Positions 62,211 to 64,000 of a stretch of 64,000 nucleotides of DNA are shown piece after piece. The notes below the pieces were generated by a model that made no database searches, had not been told where the DNA came from, and saw only the letters and a program-made list of their open reading frames with translations. The position numbers were made by a program, and so were the translations under genes. Every line of letters begins with the position of its first letter. Within the stretch, counting starts at the first letter, position 1. The stretch is from JANLQX01 sp031418775 (GTDB lineage: Bacteria > Actinomycetota > Acidimicrobiia > Acidimicrobiales > JANYDT01), in NCBI GenBank assembly GCA_031418775.1, contig JANOJN010000228.1, positions 1 through 64,000 on the forward strand, given 5' to 3'.

Positions 62211-63128
62211 ATGAGATCCGTCTGCCCTCGTCGAGCAGTCCGACTCGCCATCGCGGTCGGAGTCGCGCTTACAACGTCTGTGCTCGGATCATGCTCGAGC
62301 TCCGCGAAGCCGTCGGCGAACACCCTCGCCCTTCCGGTGCCGACACCGGTCGAGCGGGTGAGCCGCCTCGACGCGATCCGGGCCAACAAGTCGATCACCG
62401 TCGGCGTGAAGGAAGACGTCCCGCTCTTCGGGCTCAAGGACCCGAAGACCGGCGAGCTCAGCGGATTCGACATCGAGATCGCGAAGGGCATCGCGGCGCG
62501 GCTTCTACCGGACGAGGACCCGTCCACGCGCGTTCGCTTCGTCGAAGCGCTGTCGAAGGACCGGGAGACGATGCTCCAGCGCGGCGCCGCGGATCTCGTC
62601 ATCTCCACCTACGCCATCACGGATGCGCGCAAGCAGCTGGTCGACTTCGCCGGGCCGTATTACATCGCCGGCCAGGACGTCCTCACCCGCCGAGAGCTCA
62701 TTGACAACGGGACGATCCGCGGAATCGACGACGTGAATGGCCGCAAGGTCTGCTCGGTCAACGGGTCGACGTCCCTCATCAACCTCCAGACCGCCGCGCC
62801 GAAGGCCGACATCTCGATCACGCGCGACAAGTACTCGGAGTGCTTCGACGAGCTCCGGCGGGGACAGGTCGATGCGATGACGACCGACGACGTGATCCTG
62901 CTGGGACTCGCCCTGCAGGACAAGCGCTTCGGGCTCACCGGCAACCCGTTCCGCACCGAGCCGTACGGGATCGGCGTGCCGAAGGGCGACACCGAGCTGC
63001 GCACGTTCGTCAACGACGCGCTCGAGGACATGATCCGCACGGGCGAGTGGGCCGAGGCGTTCCGGTCCACCGTGGGCACCGCCGGCGTCCTCGTCCCCGC
63101 CCCACCCGCCATCGACCGCTACGAGTAA
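62211..63128 (+). CDS. Second amino acid binding protein, lipoprotein form
   Basis: 305 residues with a lipobox (SVLGSCSSS, lipidated Cys28). The domain is a paralogue of the protein at 58767: both share DARKQxVDFAGPYYIAGQD, NGRKVC and STDD/TTDD in the same order. The importer therefore has two binding proteins, one lipid-anchored and one with a linker, probably with different ligands or affinities. Confidence 0.9.
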   Translation: MRSVCPRRAVRLAIAVGVALTTSVLGSCSSSAKPSANTLALPVPTPVERVSRLDAIRANKSITVGVKEDVPLFGLKDPKTGELSGFDIEIAKGIAARLLPDEDPSTRVRFVEALSKDRETMLQRGAADLVISTYAITDARKQLVDFAGPYYIAGQDVLTRRELIDNGTIRGIDDVNGRKVCSVNGSTSLINLQTAAPKADISITRDKYSECFDELRRGQVDAMTTDDVILLGLALQDKRFGLTGNPFRTEPYGIGVPKGDTELRTFVNDALEDMIRTGEWAEAFRSTVGTAGVLVPAPPAIDRYE

Positions 63129-63134
63129 CGCAAT

Positions 63135-63198
63135 GGGAGACAGGTTGCCCCTCTTCCCTTCGGCGCTGCGCCGCTCGCTCCGCTCGACTGCTGGCAAC
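63135..63198. repeat. Degenerate remnant of the palindromic element
   Basis: GGGAGACAGGTTGCCCCT at 63135-63152 matches the left arm with one substitution. A fragment GGCAACC near 63192-63198 resembles part of the right arm, with unrelated low-complexity CGCTCGCTCCGCTCG-type sequence between. It is 20 bp upstream of intact copy 3. Confidence 0.6.
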
Positions 63199-63217
63199 CC
63201 AAATGACCCCACTGACT

Positions 63218-63310
63218 GGGAGAGAGGTTGCCCCTATTCGTGGGGGCTAAACACCTCCCAGCGTCGTTGGGAGGTGTTCTGCCCCCATAGGTGGGGGCAA
63301 CCTCTCTCCC
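63218..63310. repeat. Palindromic element, copy 3 (93 bp)
   Basis: Same perfect 17-bp outer arms. The innermost stem is extended to AACACCTCCCA / TGGGAGGTGTT, so the loop shrinks, while the mid stem GGGGGC / GCCCCC is kept. It lies between tandem genes, 58 bp before the aceE start and 89 bp after the binding-protein stop. Confidence 0.92.
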
Positions 63311-63367
63311 AACGTGCAGCACGGGAAGCGTTCCCTCATCGGTCCTGACGATGGAAGACTGTTCGGC

Positions 63368-64000
63368 GTGATCTTCGATGGCTTTGCCCGACAGCTTCCC
63401 GACGTCGACCCCACGGAAACGCAGGAATGGCTCGACTCGCTCGATGCCATCGTTTCCACACATGGCAAGGCCCGCGCCCAGGTCCTGATGAACCGGCTGC
63501 TCGGCCGCGCCCGCGAACTGCAGGTCGGGCTTCCGTCACTGGTGTCGAGCCCGTACATCAACACCATCTCGGCCGACCAGGAGCCGTGGTTCCCCGGCGA
63601 CGAGGACCTCGAGCGCCGTATCCGCGCCGTCATCCGGTGGAACGCCATGGCCATGGTCGTGCGCGCCAACCACCGCTCCGAAGGCATCGGCGGTCACCTC
63701 GCCACCTACGCCTCGTCGGCCTCGCTCATCGAGATCGGCTTCAACCACTTCTTCCGGGGCAAGGACGACGGCAGCTCCGGCGACCAGATCTACTTCCAGG
63801 GCCACGCCGCCCCGGGCGTGTACTCACGGGCCTTCCTCGAAGGTCGTCTGACGGATCAGCACCTCGACAACTTCCGCACCGAGATCAACGGCACCGGCCT
63901 GTCGAGCTATCCGCACCCTCGCCTCATGCCCGACTTCTGGGAGTTCCCGACCGTGTCGATGGGCCTCGGCCCGATCAACGCGATCTACCAGGCCCGGTTC
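63368..64000 (+). CDS. aceE: Pyruvate dehydrogenase E1 component (AceE), 5' part
   Basis: The frame stays open to the window end (211 codons). It contains ETQEWLDSLDAIVSTHGKARA, PYINTI, RWNAMAMVVRANH, GIGGHLATYASSASLIEIGFNHFF, QIYFQGHAAPGVYSRAFLEG and PHPRLMPDFWEFPTVSMGLGP, all signature blocks of homodimeric AceE. It makes acetyl-dihydrolipoyl-E2 from pyruvate using TPP, and an E2 gene is at 37374. GTG 63368 is preferred; GTG 63314 is in frame but lies right after the palindrome. Confidence 0.92.
   Translation, partial: MIFDGFARQLPDVDPTETQEWLDSLDAIVSTHGKARAQVLMNRLLGRARELQVGLPSLVSSPYINTISADQEPWFPGDEDLERRIRAVIRWNAMAMVVRANHRSEGIGGHLATYASSASLIEIGFNHFFRGKDDGSSGDQIYFQGHAAPGVYSRAFLEGRLTDQHLDNFRTEINGTGLSSYPHPRLMPDFWEFPTVSMGLGPINAIYQARF

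Overview
The window is GC-rich, densely coded DNA from a free-living, aerobic actinobacterium. The best fit is an Ilumatobacter-like member of the Acidimicrobiia. Pointers are two F420-type luciferase-like oxidoreductases, a (frameshifted) PPOX protein, a DUF222/13E12 HNH endonuclease, GTG starts, ATGA-style operon overlaps, and Thr/Ala/Pro-rich exported proteins. The taxon is inferred, not proven.

Layout. 1-1296: two carotenoid genes (CruF-like, CrtA-like). 1458-9742: LLM oxidoreductase, DinB-like protein, dienelactone hydrolase-like protein, cupredoxin, acyl-CoA synthetase and a giant cyclase/ATPase. 9804-13561: P450 with its ferredoxin, nitroreductase, a membrane protein and 6-phosphogluconate dehydrogenase. 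13676-19944: a degenerate GGDEF protein, secreted and membrane unknowns, RidA, HisC-like aminotransferase, DoxX. 20025-23809: FAD monooxygenase, AMDase/maleate-isomerase-like enzyme and a double nitrilase. 23821-35537: a complete phosphonate module, consisting of a PhnZ-type HD protein, an IMPase-like protein, the C-P lyase operon phnGHIJKLM and the importer phnDCE with a fused permease. 35679-40366: lipoate and 2-oxoacid dehydrogenase genes (lpd, E2, a LipB-LipA fusion). 40607-43264: TrpB2-type synthase, a small CxxC protein, LLM oxidoreductase. 43289-46799: two damaged genes on either side of an HNH endonuclease. 46964-52454: a hydrolase, a 34-aa membrane peptide and a thiamine operon under a TPP riboswitch. 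52622-55043: secreted protein, ECF sigma factor and membrane regulator. 55138-58514: aat, rnhA and a two-component system. 58767-63128: glutamate-type ABC importer with two binding proteins. 63368-end: start of aceE.

The most striking feature is a 92-93 bp perfectly armed palindromic element. It occurs three times (23821, 35446, 63218) plus a remnant (63135). Two copies, in the same orientation, bracket the whole phosphonate module. That module also carries 11-bp-spaced GTTC direct repeats resembling actinobacterial PHO boxes at both divergent promoters. Other unusual items are: a 43-codon reading frame made of eight Ala-Gly-Ser repeats that links thiB to thiP by overlaps at both ends; the LipB-LipA fusion; an ECF sigma/membrane regulator pair whose outer domain resembles the neighbouring secreted protein; a nitrilase with an apparently dead second domain; a 19-bp triple repeat between lpd and trpB2; and a tandem 11-bp repeat in the promoter shared by the two-component system and the glutamate importer.

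No tRNA, rRNA, CRISPR array, transposase or prophage was seen. Long open frames antisense to real genes are common here and were left out.
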